64,000 bases of DNA. Origin: Pseudoalteromonas sp. N1230-9. GTDB lineage: Bacteria > Pseudomonadota > Gammaproteobacteria > Enterobacterales > Alteromonadaceae. The position numbers and the translations under genes were made by a program. Below are positions 44,245 to 52,102 of this stretch, piece by piece. The DNA lies in contig NZ_CP090419.1 of assembly GCF_032716425.1 (NCBI RefSeq), forward strand, positions 917,001-981,000, read 5' to 3'. The notes under the pieces were generated by a model. That model was not told the DNA's origin and did not search any database. It saw only the letters and a list, made by a program, of their open reading frames with translations. Position 1 is the stretch's first letter. Each line of letters begins with the position of its first letter.

Positions 44245-45253
44245 TGTGACAATGTCAGCACCTGCTCGTGCGTCACTCGATAGAGCTGCTATTTTACTGC
44301 TCAGTATGGGCGAAGAAAATGCAGCAAGCGTGATCCGTAAACTCGGTCGCCGTGAGGTACAGGCAATCTCAGAGCGAATGGCCAGTATTTCTAACATTAC
44401 AAAAAATGATGTAGCTGACACGCTCACCAGTTTTTTCGATTGTTACCGTAACGAAAGTGGGGTTAATGGCGCATCAAGGCTGTATCTTGAAAGAGCACTT
44501 GATAAAGCCGTTGGACGTAAGCTCGCACGTGGCATGTTAGATGATATTTATGGTGGCGCGATGAGTGATGATCTGCGTCGTTTAGAGTGGATCCCACCTG
44601 AGCTAATTGTACGTTTCTTAGAGCATGAACATGTGCAAATGCAAGCGCTGTTTTTAGCGTTTTTACCCGCCGATCAAGCTGCTGCTGTCATTGCATTGTT
44701 TCCTGAAGCAAAGCACGAAGACCTGTTATACCGTATTGCCAGCTTACGAGAAGTCAGTGAGCATGTGATGGATGATATTCGATTAACCATTGAAGCTTGT
44801 ATTGAATTTGTTGGCAAGCAAGTCGGCTCTCAGGTAAATGGGGTTGATAAAGTTGCTGATATTATGAGTCGATATAACGGCAATAAAAGCCAAATTATTG
44901 AAGTTATTAAAAAGCATGATTTACAAGTGGCAGATGCAGTACAAGAGCGTATGTATGACTTTGCCAGTTTATTACTGCAAAGTGATGAGACCCTTTCTCA
45001 ATTAATGAACGATGTACCTGACGAGCTTTGGTTGATGGCATTAAAAGGTGCAGATGAAAAAATTGTTGCGCGCCTTTTGGGGGCATTACCAAAACGCTTA
45101 GCGCAAGTTTATCAACAGCAGTTAGAAGCAACAACATCACAGCCGGTGAGTAAAGTGGATGCTGCACGTCGTGAAATCATGAGCATTGTACGTGATATGA
45201 GCAAGCGAGAAGAAATCACTTATCAGCTATACGAAGAAGAGACCGCGGGTTAA
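44222..45253 (+). CDS. fliG: FliG motor switch protein (lateral)
   Basis: C-ring rotor protein that meets MotA. 343 aa from a TTG at 44222 with AGGAG six bases upstream, overlapping fliF by 23 bases; an ATG at 44252 has no ribosome site. N-terminal ARASLDRAAILLLSMGEENAASVIRKLGRREVQAISERMA, middle EHVQMQALFLAFLPADQAAAVIALFPEAKHEDLLYRIA with the EHPQ-like EHVQ motif, and the C-terminal torque helix region (DELWLMALKGADEKIVARLLGALPKRLAQVYQQQLE) are present. Confidence 0.94.
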   Translation: MSQVNQDNVTMSAPARASLDRAAILLLSMGEENAASVIRKLGRREVQAISERMASISNITKNDVADTLTSFFDCYRNESGVNGASRLYLERALDKAVGRKLARGMLDDIYGGAMSDDLRRLEWIPPELIVRFLEHEHVQMQALFLAFLPADQAAAVIALFPEAKHEDLLYRIASLREVSEHVMDDIRLTIEACIEFVGKQVGSQVNGVDKVADIMSRYNGNKSQIIEVIKKHDLQVADAVQERMYDFASLLLQSDETLSQLMNDVPDELWLMALKGADEKIVARLLGALPKRLAQVYQQQLEATTSQPVSKVDAARREIMSIVRDMSKREEITYQLYEEETAG

Positions 45254-45258
45254 GTGCT

Positions 45259-45891
45259 ATGCAAGCTTATCAGTTTCCAACATTAACAAAAGAACAGCAG
45301 CACCAGAGTGTTCAGCAGCGTATTGACGCAGCTGAACAGGCTGCTTGGCAAAAAGGCTTTGATGAGGGATTAAAGCAAGGTCAAGCGGCGCTACAAGCTG
45401 ATATAGAAAAGCGGGTCTCGCAGCAAGCTGAACTATTATTACAAGAGCGTGAACTAGAATTAAAGCAGCAAATGCTGGCACAATTCGATGTGCTAACACA
45501 GCAAACAAAGCAACAACTTAATCTGCTGTCTAATGAAGTACTAAAAGATCTTAGTGTGTTAGTTGCGAAGGTCGCGGAGCAGGTAATTGCCTGTGAGTTA
45601 ACTTTGCAGCCTAATTGCTTAATTGATTTAGTCGAACAGGCCCTCAATTTATTAGCAGGGCGAGATGATGTTAACGAAATTGTGTTTTCTAGCGCTGATG
45701 CGGCTCTTTTTGACGATTCAAGCTTTGATAAAATACCCCTAACAGTGAGTTTTGAACCTCAACTTGCAAGTGGCAGCGTAAAGCTTATTTCTAGTGAGCA
45801 AAGCCATAGCTTATCTCTTTCAGAGCGTTTAGATGCTGTACTTACTGATATAACGCCAGCCCTTCTTAACGGTCAAGTTATTCATGAGTAA
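45259..45891 (+). CDS. fliH: FliH export ATPase regulator
   Basis: Stator-like regulator of FliI, 210 aa. The N-terminal AAEQAAWQKGFDEGLKQGQAAL (FliH GxxxG-like repeat region) leads into a Gln/Glu-rich coiled coil (about residues 45-95) and a C-terminal domain. Its stop overlaps the fliI start by 8 bases. Confidence 0.9.
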   Translation: MQAYQFPTLTKEQQHQSVQQRIDAAEQAAWQKGFDEGLKQGQAALQADIEKRVSQQAELLLQERELELKQQMLAQFDVLTQQTKQQLNLLSNEVLKDLSVLVAKVAEQVIACELTLQPNCLIDLVEQALNLLAGRDDVNEIVFSSADAALFDDSSFDKIPLTVSFEPQLASGSVKLISSEQSHSLSLSERLDAVLTDITPALLNGQVIHE

Positions 45892-47239
45892 TACCGTGTT
45901 ATCTCATGTTCTTAGTACTGCGACAAAACAGCTGACAGCCCCGCCTTTAATTCAAAGTTACGGTCGTCTTGTAAGAGTCAATGGTATGACATTAACAGCT
46001 GTCGGCGGGCAGTTTTTAATGGCAAAAAAATACCAAGTCGAGAGCATTGATGGTACGTGGAATGATGCTCAAGTGATTGGTTTTGATGATACCAAAGCGT
46101 TCTTGATGCTACTAAATAAAGCAGATGGTTTATACGCTGGTGCGAGAGTCAGAGCTGTTGCTGATACACAAGCGATAAAGATTGATATGTCTTTACTCGG
46201 AAGAGTAATTGATGCACAAATGCAACCGATAGACGATTTAGGTAACTTAAGTCGTGTTGATTTAGGAGCTGATTGCGTTCTAAAAAAACAACCCTCTTTA
46301 AATCCGTTGCAGCGTAAAGGGGTGAGCGAACCCTTGGATGTGGGAGTCCGCTCAATAAACGGCCTTTTTACCGTTGGAAAAGGCCAGCGTTTAGGGCTTT
46401 TTGCAGGCTCAGGTGTCGGTAAAAGTAAGCTACTGGCCATGATGACTCGCTTTACCAGTGCAGACGTTGTAATTGTGTCTTTAGTTGGTGAGCGTGGCTG
46501 GGAAGTCAAAGAATTTATAGAGCAAAGTCTTGGCCCAGAAGGGCTCAAAAAGGCCATCGTAATTGCTTCCCCTGCTGATGATTCACCGCTTTTGCGAGCA
46601 AAAGCGGCGGAGTTAAGTCATCAATTGGCTGCTTTTTATCGCGACCAAGATTTAAATGTTCTGTTATTGATGGACTCTTTAACTCGCTATGCGCAAGCAC
46701 AGCGAGAAATAGGCCTTGCGGTTGGCGAGTTGCCTGTCGCTAAGGGGTATCCGCCATCGGTATTTAGTAAGCTGACTCAGTTAGTTGAAAGCTCTGGAAA
46801 CAGCGAAAAAAGTAAAGGCTCAATGACTGCCATCTACACGGTATTAGCAGAAGGGGACGACCAGCAAGATCCGATTGCGGACAATGCGCGGGCTATTTTA
46901 GATGGCCACATTGTATTGGACCGAACGCTTGCAGAAAAAGGTCATTATCCAGCTATTAATATTGGCGCATCTATAAGTCGTGTTATGCCTAACATTGTCT
47001 CCTCTGAGCAACTTGCCTTTTGTTATAAGCTTAAAAAGCTCTATAGTCGATACCTACAAGTGCATGAATTAATACCGCTTGGTGCCTACCAGGCAGGGAA
47101 AGATGCTGAATTGGATTTAGCTGTACACTTGTATCCACAAATAGAAGCATTCTTATGCCAATCATTAAATGAAAAAGCAGATTTTGCGACTACAAATCAA
47201 CAGCTTTCGCAGTTAATAGGAAAACATGATGCTAGATAA
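45884..47239 (+). CDS. fliI: FliI flagellar export ATPase
   Basis: Hexameric ATPase of the export apparatus, 451 aa. Walker A GSGVGKSK, Walker B LLLMDSLTRYAQAQREI, and the GELPVAKGYPPSVFSKLTQLVE segment are diagnostic of FliI and the F1-beta-like family. It overlaps fliH upstream and fliJ downstream. Confidence 0.96.
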   Translation: MSNTVLSHVLSTATKQLTAPPLIQSYGRLVRVNGMTLTAVGGQFLMAKKYQVESIDGTWNDAQVIGFDDTKAFLMLLNKADGLYAGARVRAVADTQAIKIDMSLLGRVIDAQMQPIDDLGNLSRVDLGADCVLKKQPSLNPLQRKGVSEPLDVGVRSINGLFTVGKGQRLGLFAGSGVGKSKLLAMMTRFTSADVVIVSLVGERGWEVKEFIEQSLGPEGLKKAIVIASPADDSPLLRAKAAELSHQLAAFYRDQDLNVLLLMDSLTRYAQAQREIGLAVGELPVAKGYPPSVFSKLTQLVESSGNSEKSKGSMTAIYTVLAEGDDQQDPIADNARAILDGHIVLDRTLAEKGHYPAINIGASISRVMPNIVSSEQLAFCYKLKKLYSRYLQVHELIPLGAYQAGKDAELDLAVHLYPQIEAFLCQSLNEKADFATTNQQLSQLIGKHDAR

Positions 47240-47639
47240 GTTTAAAGATATGCAGCAAGAAAAGCTTGATAACATGCTCTCTGAGCAGGCTGTTTTGAAA
47301 CAGCAAACCGAGGTAGAACAACAGCGATTAGCCCAATTAAAGCAATTTATCGACGATATGCAAACAAACAACCAGATGGGTAATGCAATTGGTTTGCAAA
47401 ATTTAGCAGGCATGAAACACATTCTACATGGGTTATCGCAGCAGCAGGCCGAACGAGTCACGCAACTACAAGGCGATCAATCACGTCAACAACATGCTTG
47501 CATCCAACAACTTTCATTTACGAAGGGGTTAGAGGGCGTCATTGCTAAAAAAGCACATCAGATCAAGCAAAAACAGGCTCGTCAGCATCAGAATCAACTT
47601 GATGAGTTAGTCGCGCATGCAGCCGTTCGTCGTAGTTAA
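47226..47639 (+). CDS. fliJ: FliJ export chaperone-escort protein
   Basis: Central stalk-like component of the FliI ring, 137 aa, almost wholly coiled coil and Gln/Lys-rich. The sequence itself is weakly conserved, so the call rests on size, helical pattern and location overlapping the end of fliI. Last gene of the flagellar cluster; a short hairpin (47647-47664) without a T-run follows. Confidence 0.85.
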   Translation: MMLDKFKDMQQEKLDNMLSEQAVLKQQTEVEQQRLAQLKQFIDDMQTNNQMGNAIGLQNLAGMKHILHGLSQQQAERVTQLQGDQSRQQHACIQQLSFTKGLEGVIAKKAHQIKQKQARQHQNQLDELVAHAAVRRS

Positions 47640-47646
47640 AATAACC

Positions 47647-47664
47647 AGCCCTATAAAGAGGGCT
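47647..47664 (+). terminator. possible weak terminator after fliJ
   Basis: AGCCCT (47647-47652) pairs with AGGGCT (47659-47664) around 6 bases. No T-run follows, so efficiency is doubtful. The rest of the 264-base gap to 47904 shows no other clear element. Confidence 0.35.
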
Positions 47665-47903
47665 AACCTCTCACTTGTCTGGCTCTCAGTTTTGATAGTG
47701 CTATAAGTAATTAATTTATAGAAACTTTGCTCCTGTTTAAGGTAAAAATAACCTAGCCTTAATGAACCAAAAGGTCGGTATTTTTAATACTTTATTCTTT
47801 TTGTTAGGCATTTAGCATGTGAAAAGCTGTATTACGCCTTCATTATTAGATATTTGTGTTAAAGTTATTTAGGAATAAGCAATAATAAACGCAAGGCAAA
47901 AGT

Positions 47904-48936
47904 GTGATCGATACAGTCAATGCAAGTCAGCAAGATAAAGCACGGTTTTTACGTGTATTTGCATTCATTGGGGCCGTTACCTCTTTTTTTATGTCTATTA
48001 CTAGTTACTTAGATGGCTACACCGTTCTTAGTACTATGCTAGTGGTTGCAGTGGGTGTATTTGTCAGTCCGTTTATTATTAAAAATCGTGACCATACAAT
48101 TGCTATTCTGATGCTTTACACCTTGTATGCGATTATGTGCTTTTTGATAGTGTCTGGCGGTAATCATGGTACAGGTCCTTTATGGTTATTTATTGCTTCG
48201 CCTGTGACCTTTTTTATTCGTGGCTTAAAGCGCGGAGCGATAGATTTAATCGTACTTGCTTGTGTGATTTCAACTCTCTTTTATTACACGGACAAATTGG
48301 GTTATTACAGTTATCCAAGTCATTACTTTCCTACACGAGTTATGCTGTGTTTCTCAATTTTATGCATTCTTGGTGCGTTCTATGAGTATTACCGAAATAA
48401 GTATAGTCGTGAGCTCATAGCGCAACTTAAAATAAACAAAAAGCTGGCCCGCCATGACCGATTTATCAAACCGACATTATGCGACGGAGTGTATGCAAAG
48501 TCGTTGCTTTGAAGAGGGGGCCGTGTTTCTTTTAATTGATGTTGATAACTTTAAACAAGTGAATGACACCTATGGTCACCAAGTGGGTGACGAAGTGCTT
48601 ATCTTTATTGCCGATATCTTTAAGAAAGTGTGTACCGATGAAGACATTAATTCACGTTGGGGTGGTGAAGAGTTTTTAATTGTAATCCCAAAAGGGCATG
48701 AACTTCGCGCACGAAACGTTGCTGATGAAATACACACACACCTAGCAAATAATACATTTAAAAGTGGTGAGCATTCCTTCAATGTGAGTTTAAGTATTGG
48801 TTTGTATCAGCGAACCCATATGGACAGTATTGATCAGTGCTTAAATATCGCTGATAAGCGATTATACAAAGCAAAATCTCAAGGTAAAAACCAAACAGTT
48901 GCTGAGCCAGATTTGGCCAAACACGAGCCAGCCTAA
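47904..48936 (+). pseudogene. membrane diguanylate cyclase disrupted by a frameshift
   Basis: Two overlapping frames make up one GGDEF protein. Bases 47904-48512 (GTG start) encode five to six membrane segments and the beginning of the linker helix, ending correctly at KLARHD before running off-frame to a stop. From 48454 another frame continues with TDLSNRHYATECM, the DVDNFKQVNDTYGHQVGDEVL block, the active site RWGGEEF and ADKRLYKAKSQGKN to 48936. The family normally reads RxDPxTxLxNR at the junction. A deletion of 8 bases between two ATGACC copies (original CAT GAC CCN ATG ACC GAT) would explain it. The GGDEF part has its own ATG at 48454 and might be made alone, but it lacks an obvious ribosome site. 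Confidence 0.85.
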
Positions 48937-49028
48937 TAAGCCCCGCCGACTCAATTATTTTTACTGATGCTACTTTTTATCACTAAGTTGTGTACTATGT
49001 GCTCATTATTTACAAGGGCATGTGAATA

Positions 49029-49103
49029 GTGAGTCAAGATAAGGAATATCATCAACATCTTCTTCGCGTTAAGTTCACAGCCTGTTTTGAGGCTCATTTT
49101 TAA
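49029..49103 (+). CDS. possible 24-codon leader ORF, copy 1
   Basis: GTG-started frame of 24 codons (begins MSQDKEYHQHLL) whose TAA overlaps the ATG of the 49103 gene (TAATG). The same frame and overlap recur in copy 2 at 49847, with one residue changed (Arg to Pro). It could couple translation of the downstream gene, or be the remnant of an older coding end. No convincing ribosome site is seen. Confidence 0.3.
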   Translation: MSQDKEYHQHLLRVKFTACFEAHF

Positions 49104-49645
49104 TGTCACTCTTAGAATCATTTAAGAAGTTGGGTAACTATTTTGGTGCATACAAGGTACACCTATGCCCCGAAGTTAAAGGCCAAGTGAGTGAAAATGG
49201 TGAACCTTTAATTAACGCAAAAATAGAAAGAAGGCTTCGTTTCTCTGATGGGAAATATGTAGAAGATTTTGCCTATACCGATGATAAAGGCGGCTTTTCT
49301 TTTCCAGAAGCCAATATGCGCTCTAATCAACCCGCAGTGCCATTTGCAGAAATTTTTACTTCTCAGTCACTTCTTTTAAAACATAAAAGTAAAGAGTACT
49401 GCTTATGGGGGGCAAGATTGTCAGGTTTTAGTTTTCGTGAAGAATATGCCAAGAAGCTAGGACGTTTAGTTGCAGATATTTCTAGTGATAAAGTACTTTT
49501 TAAATTTGAGAACACTAAGGGTGAAGATTATAAATTTGAAGCTGTAAGTATTGGGCGTTGGAATGAAGACTTCGAGATTATAGATTTAGATTCTTATTTT
49601 GATTTATCGGACATTGAATCTGATGATGAAGAGTGTCAGTTATAA
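49103..49645 (+). CDS. unknown protein, duplicated (paralogue A)
   Basis: 180 aa, no signal peptide or membrane segment. Residues about 22-75 look like a carboxypeptidase-regulatory/transthyretin-like beta fold: PEVKGQVSENGEPLINAKIERR, then TDDKGGFSFPEA. The C-terminal half holds a conserved EYAKKLGRLVADIS and YKFEAVSIGRWNEDFEIIDLDSYFD, ending in an acidic tail. It is about 90 percent identical to the next gene over the first 88 residues by eye, but only about half identical after that. I do not recognise a function; its repeated location ahead of a lipase suggests a partner or protective role. Confidence 0.75.
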   Translation: MSLLESFKKLGNYFGAYKVHLCPEVKGQVSENGEPLINAKIERRLRFSDGKYVEDFAYTDDKGGFSFPEANMRSNQPAVPFAEIFTSQSLLLKHKSKEYCLWGARLSGFSFREEYAKKLGRLVADISSDKVLFKFENTKGEDYKFEAVSIGRWNEDFEIIDLDSYFDLSDIESDDEECQL

Positions 49646-49846
49646 CACTTAAGCCTCATCATAGCGTTAACTTCTTTCCTTTAAATAACTCTCAATATCA
49701 ATTTTCAAGCAAGTTTTAAAAAGCAAAATACCTAAAGACTAATCTGCTTGGCATAGTTTTGCGGCACAATTATTTACAATGATACTATTCTTTTTTATCG
49801 CTCAGTTGTGTACTATGTGCTCATTATTTACAAGGGCATGTGAATA

Positions 49847-49921
49847 GTGAGTCAAGATAAGGAATATCATCAACATCTTCTTCCCGTTAAGTTCACAGCC
49901 TGTTTTGAGGCTCATTTTTAA
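49847..49921 (+). CDS. possible 24-codon leader ORF, copy 2
   Basis: Same GTG-started frame as at 49029, ending in a TAA that overlaps the ATG at 49921. Upstream sequence is almost identical between copies, so conservation alone does not prove coding. Confidence 0.3.
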   Translation: MSQDKEYHQHLLPVKFTACFEAHF

Positions 49922-50457
49922 TGTCACTCTTAGAATCATTTAAGAAGTTGGGTAACTATTTTGGTGCATACAAGGTACACCTATGCCCCGAAGTCAAAGG
50001 CCAAGTTAGTGAAAATGGCAAACCTTTAATTAACGCAAAAATAGAAAGGCTACTTTGTTTCTCTGACGGAAAATATGTAGAAAACTATGTATATACTGAT
50101 GACAAAGGCGGCTTTTCTTTTCCAGAAGCCAATATTCGCTCTAACCAACCAGCTGTGCCATTTGCAGAGCTTTTCACATCTCAAATTATAACGCTTATTT
50201 ATGAGGGCACTAAATATATTTTATGGACATCTAGGCTTTCAAATATTAAATATCGTCATGAATACGCTAAAAAATTAAGCTGTTTAAGAGCAGACTTATC
50301 AGATGAGGAGGTCTTTTTTCATTTTAAAAATAATCAAGTTCCGGGTTATAAATTTCGAGCTGCGAGTATAGCGCGTTGGGATGAAGACTTTGAAGTTATA
50401 GATGTAGATTCTTATCTTGGTATATCGGATATTGAAACGGATGACGAAGACCATTAA
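49921..50457 (+). CDS. unknown protein, duplicated (paralogue B)
   Basis: 178 aa, paralogue of the 49103 gene. It keeps the N-terminal MSLLESFKKLGNYFGAYKVHLCPEVKGQV and TDDKGGFSFPEA blocks and the C-terminal RWDEDFEVIDVDSYL with acidic tail, but the region from residue 89 to 150 has many replacements (e.g. IITLIYEGTKYILWTSRLS in place of SLLLKHKSKEYCLWGARLS). It is 21 bases from the lipase start and likely co-transcribed with it. Function unknown. Confidence 0.77.
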   Translation: MSLLESFKKLGNYFGAYKVHLCPEVKGQVSENGKPLINAKIERLLCFSDGKYVENYVYTDDKGGFSFPEANIRSNQPAVPFAELFTSQIITLIYEGTKYILWTSRLSNIKYRHEYAKKLSCLRADLSDEEVFFHFKNNQVPGYKFRAASIARWDEDFEVIDVDSYLGISDIETDDEDH

Positions 50458-50478
50458 TTAAATTATAAGGACATAAGT

Positions 50479-51621
50479 ATGAGAACACTAACCCCAGCTT
50501 TTGCTGCAAACTTTGCAGCACTTGCCTATGAAACTTTGGAAAAAGCACCCTTAGTGTATACAGACTATTATCGGCTATTAGAGAATAGCTTTTCATTTGA
50601 ATTAGAGCCTATAAAAGGTGTCAGTGGCTCTATTCTTGAACGCGTTTTTACTCATTCGACCAACTTTGGTTGCATTGCAAAAGGCAAAAAGGGACTGTTT
50701 GAAGGTGATTATGTCTTAGCACTACGCGGCACGGCAAAAATGCGAGATGTGATTACTGACCTTAATTGTGGTTTAAGTACCTGTAGTAATAGTCAGCCTG
50801 TGCATGCGGGGTTTAATCACACTTTTAACTCATTTAGAAAGCAGTTAGAACAATTTTTTAGTAAAAAAGCGAGCAAAAAGCTAAATATACATGTTGTGGG
50901 TCATAGCTTAGGCGGTGCTTTGGCTAATTTAGCTGCGAATTGGTTAAAAAATCACTTTGGTGCAAATGTGAAGCTTTATACTTTTGGTGCTCCACGAGTT
51001 GGTTATCATAGCTTTGCTATACAGACAGAAGCTGCAACAAATAACCATATTTACCGCTGTGTGCATGCCGCCGACCCCGTACCTTTAGTGCCAGTCTGGC
51101 CATTTATGCATACGGAGCAAGAATATATTTTAAATGGTGCTGCAACAATTACTCCAAAAGCCCATAGTATGACAGACCAGACGCCTGGCTACTTACATAC
51201 TGCGAGTAATTTTAAAAGTTATGCTGCAATCAATAAAGGTATGGAAAAACGGATTCAAGAAGAAGTTAGGCTTGATTATGATAAGCGATTAGAGTGCAGC
51301 CGTACTTCAAGATGGGCAAGAAAAATAGGCGCTGCATTAATCACATATTTACGTGATACAGGCAAGTTATATGCGATACAAAACCACTACACGAATACGC
51401 TTACCGTCTATGACCAAATTGCTAAAGCATTAACCGACAGTATCGATCTCTCTAAAAATTATACGAGTGATGTGAAGGGGATTTTAGGTTACATGCTGGC
51501 TTTTTGTGGCTATCCATTTAAAGCAATCTCGTTTACGTATGCATCCATCAGGCATATTTTAAAGTTAATGCTTAAAAATGTGTTTTCTCTTGCAGGCCAA
51601 GCAATAGCACTAACAAAATAA
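50479..51621 (+). CDS. class 3 lipase family protein
   Basis: 380-aa alpha/beta hydrolase. The nucleophile elbow is GHSLGG with Ser143, followed by candidate Asp199 (HAADPVPLVP) and His240 (PGYLH) to complete the triad. An AAGGA ribosome site precedes the ATG. There is no signal peptide, so it is not a normal Sec-secreted lipase. The C-terminal 60 residues are hydrophobic and helical (GILGYMLAFCGYPFKAISFTYASI...), possibly membrane-interacting. A cytoplasm-made lipase without signal, coupled to small duplicated partners, resembles lipase effectors delivered by type VI or related systems, but no secretion genes are present here. Followed by a strong terminator. Confidence 0.85.
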   Translation: MRTLTPAFAANFAALAYETLEKAPLVYTDYYRLLENSFSFELEPIKGVSGSILERVFTHSTNFGCIAKGKKGLFEGDYVLALRGTAKMRDVITDLNCGLSTCSNSQPVHAGFNHTFNSFRKQLEQFFSKKASKKLNIHVVGHSLGGALANLAANWLKNHFGANVKLYTFGAPRVGYHSFAIQTEAATNNHIYRCVHAADPVPLVPVWPFMHTEQEYILNGAATITPKAHSMTDQTPGYLHTASNFKSYAAINKGMEKRIQEEVRLDYDKRLECSRTSRWARKIGAALITYLRDTGKLYAIQNHYTNTLTVYDQIAKALTDSIDLSKNYTSDVKGILGYMLAFCGYPFKAISFTYASIRHILKLMLKNVFSLAGQAIALTK

Positions 51622-51623
51622 GT

Positions 51624-51650
51624 ACAAAAGCCGCCGATGGCGGCTTTTGT
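51624..51650. terminator. bidirectional terminator between the lipase gene and the csbD-like gene
   Basis: ACAAAAGCCGCC (51624-51635) and GGCGGCTTTTGT (51639-51650) form a perfect 12-bp stem with loop GAT; A-run and T-run on either side serve both convergent genes. Confidence 0.93.
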
Positions 51651-51662
51651 TAGGCTGCAAAA

Positions 51663-51860
51663 TTAATGGCTTTTCTCAAAGTCATTAACTTCACGCTCTG
51701 CTTCTTCTTTCGATTTGCCGTATTTTTGCTGGATTTTACCAACAAGCTCTGTACGGCTACCTTCGATTCTATCTAAATCATCATTGGTAAGGTCGCCCCA
51801 TTTACGTTGCACTTTACCTTTCAACTCTTTCCAATTGCCTTCTAAACGATCGCTGTTCAT
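51663..51860 (-). CDS. CsbD-like stress-associated small protein
   Basis: 65 aa from the ATG at 51860, which has AGGAG six bases upstream; the ATG one codon earlier is too close to the site. The sequence NSDRLEGNWKELKGKVQRKWGDLTNDDLDRIEG and LVGKIQQKYGKSKEEAEREV matches the CsbD family (YjbJ of E. coli). Such proteins are abundant under general stress; no biochemical role is established. Shares a terminator with the lipase gene. Confidence 0.93.
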   Translation of the reverse strand: MNSDRLEGNWKELKGKVQRKWGDLTNDDLDRIEGSRTELVGKIQQKYGKSKEEAEREVNDFEKSH

Positions 51861-52102
51861 CATTATCTCCTTACTTTTTTAAACATTCACTTTAATAAAA
51901 GCAATTGATATGCCATTCAATTAAACTTATTAAACTGTTGAAATTATTGCAAATAATCAGCCTTGTCTATAAGGCGTTTATTTTTTACTGCAATTTGTTC
52001 TTAGTTATTTATAAAACTCTGTAACTTTTTCTTGCAAGGGAGAGTCATTGTCGTCGACTGTTTTTTGTTACAATAGCTAAAAATAAAGTAAGAGAAAGAA
52101 AC

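Larger units (their letters stand above)
48952..49645 (+). repeat. tandem duplication, copy 1
   Basis: Begins at CAATTATTT and includes about 150 bases of upstream sequence plus the 49103 gene. The second copy starts at 49767. The non-coding part and first third of the gene are nearly identical; the 3' two-fifths have drifted. Confidence 0.85.
49767..50457 (+). repeat. tandem duplication, copy 2
   Basis: Second copy of the unit that begins at 48952 (offset 815-818 bases), containing the 49921 gene. Its downstream edge leads into the lipase gene, whereas copy 1 leads into a 120-base AT-rich spacer. Confidence 0.85.

Noticed and set aside
47641-47903. Second GEMM-like element before the GGDEF gene (AAACGCAAGGC)
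   Set aside because: Lacks the GGCAAAC, tetraloop and GGGGTTAC parts; a chance resemblance.
48952-50457. Insertion sequence as cause of the 815-base tandem repeat
   Set aside because: No transposase, no terminal inverted repeats and no target-site duplication; it is a plain tandem gene duplication.
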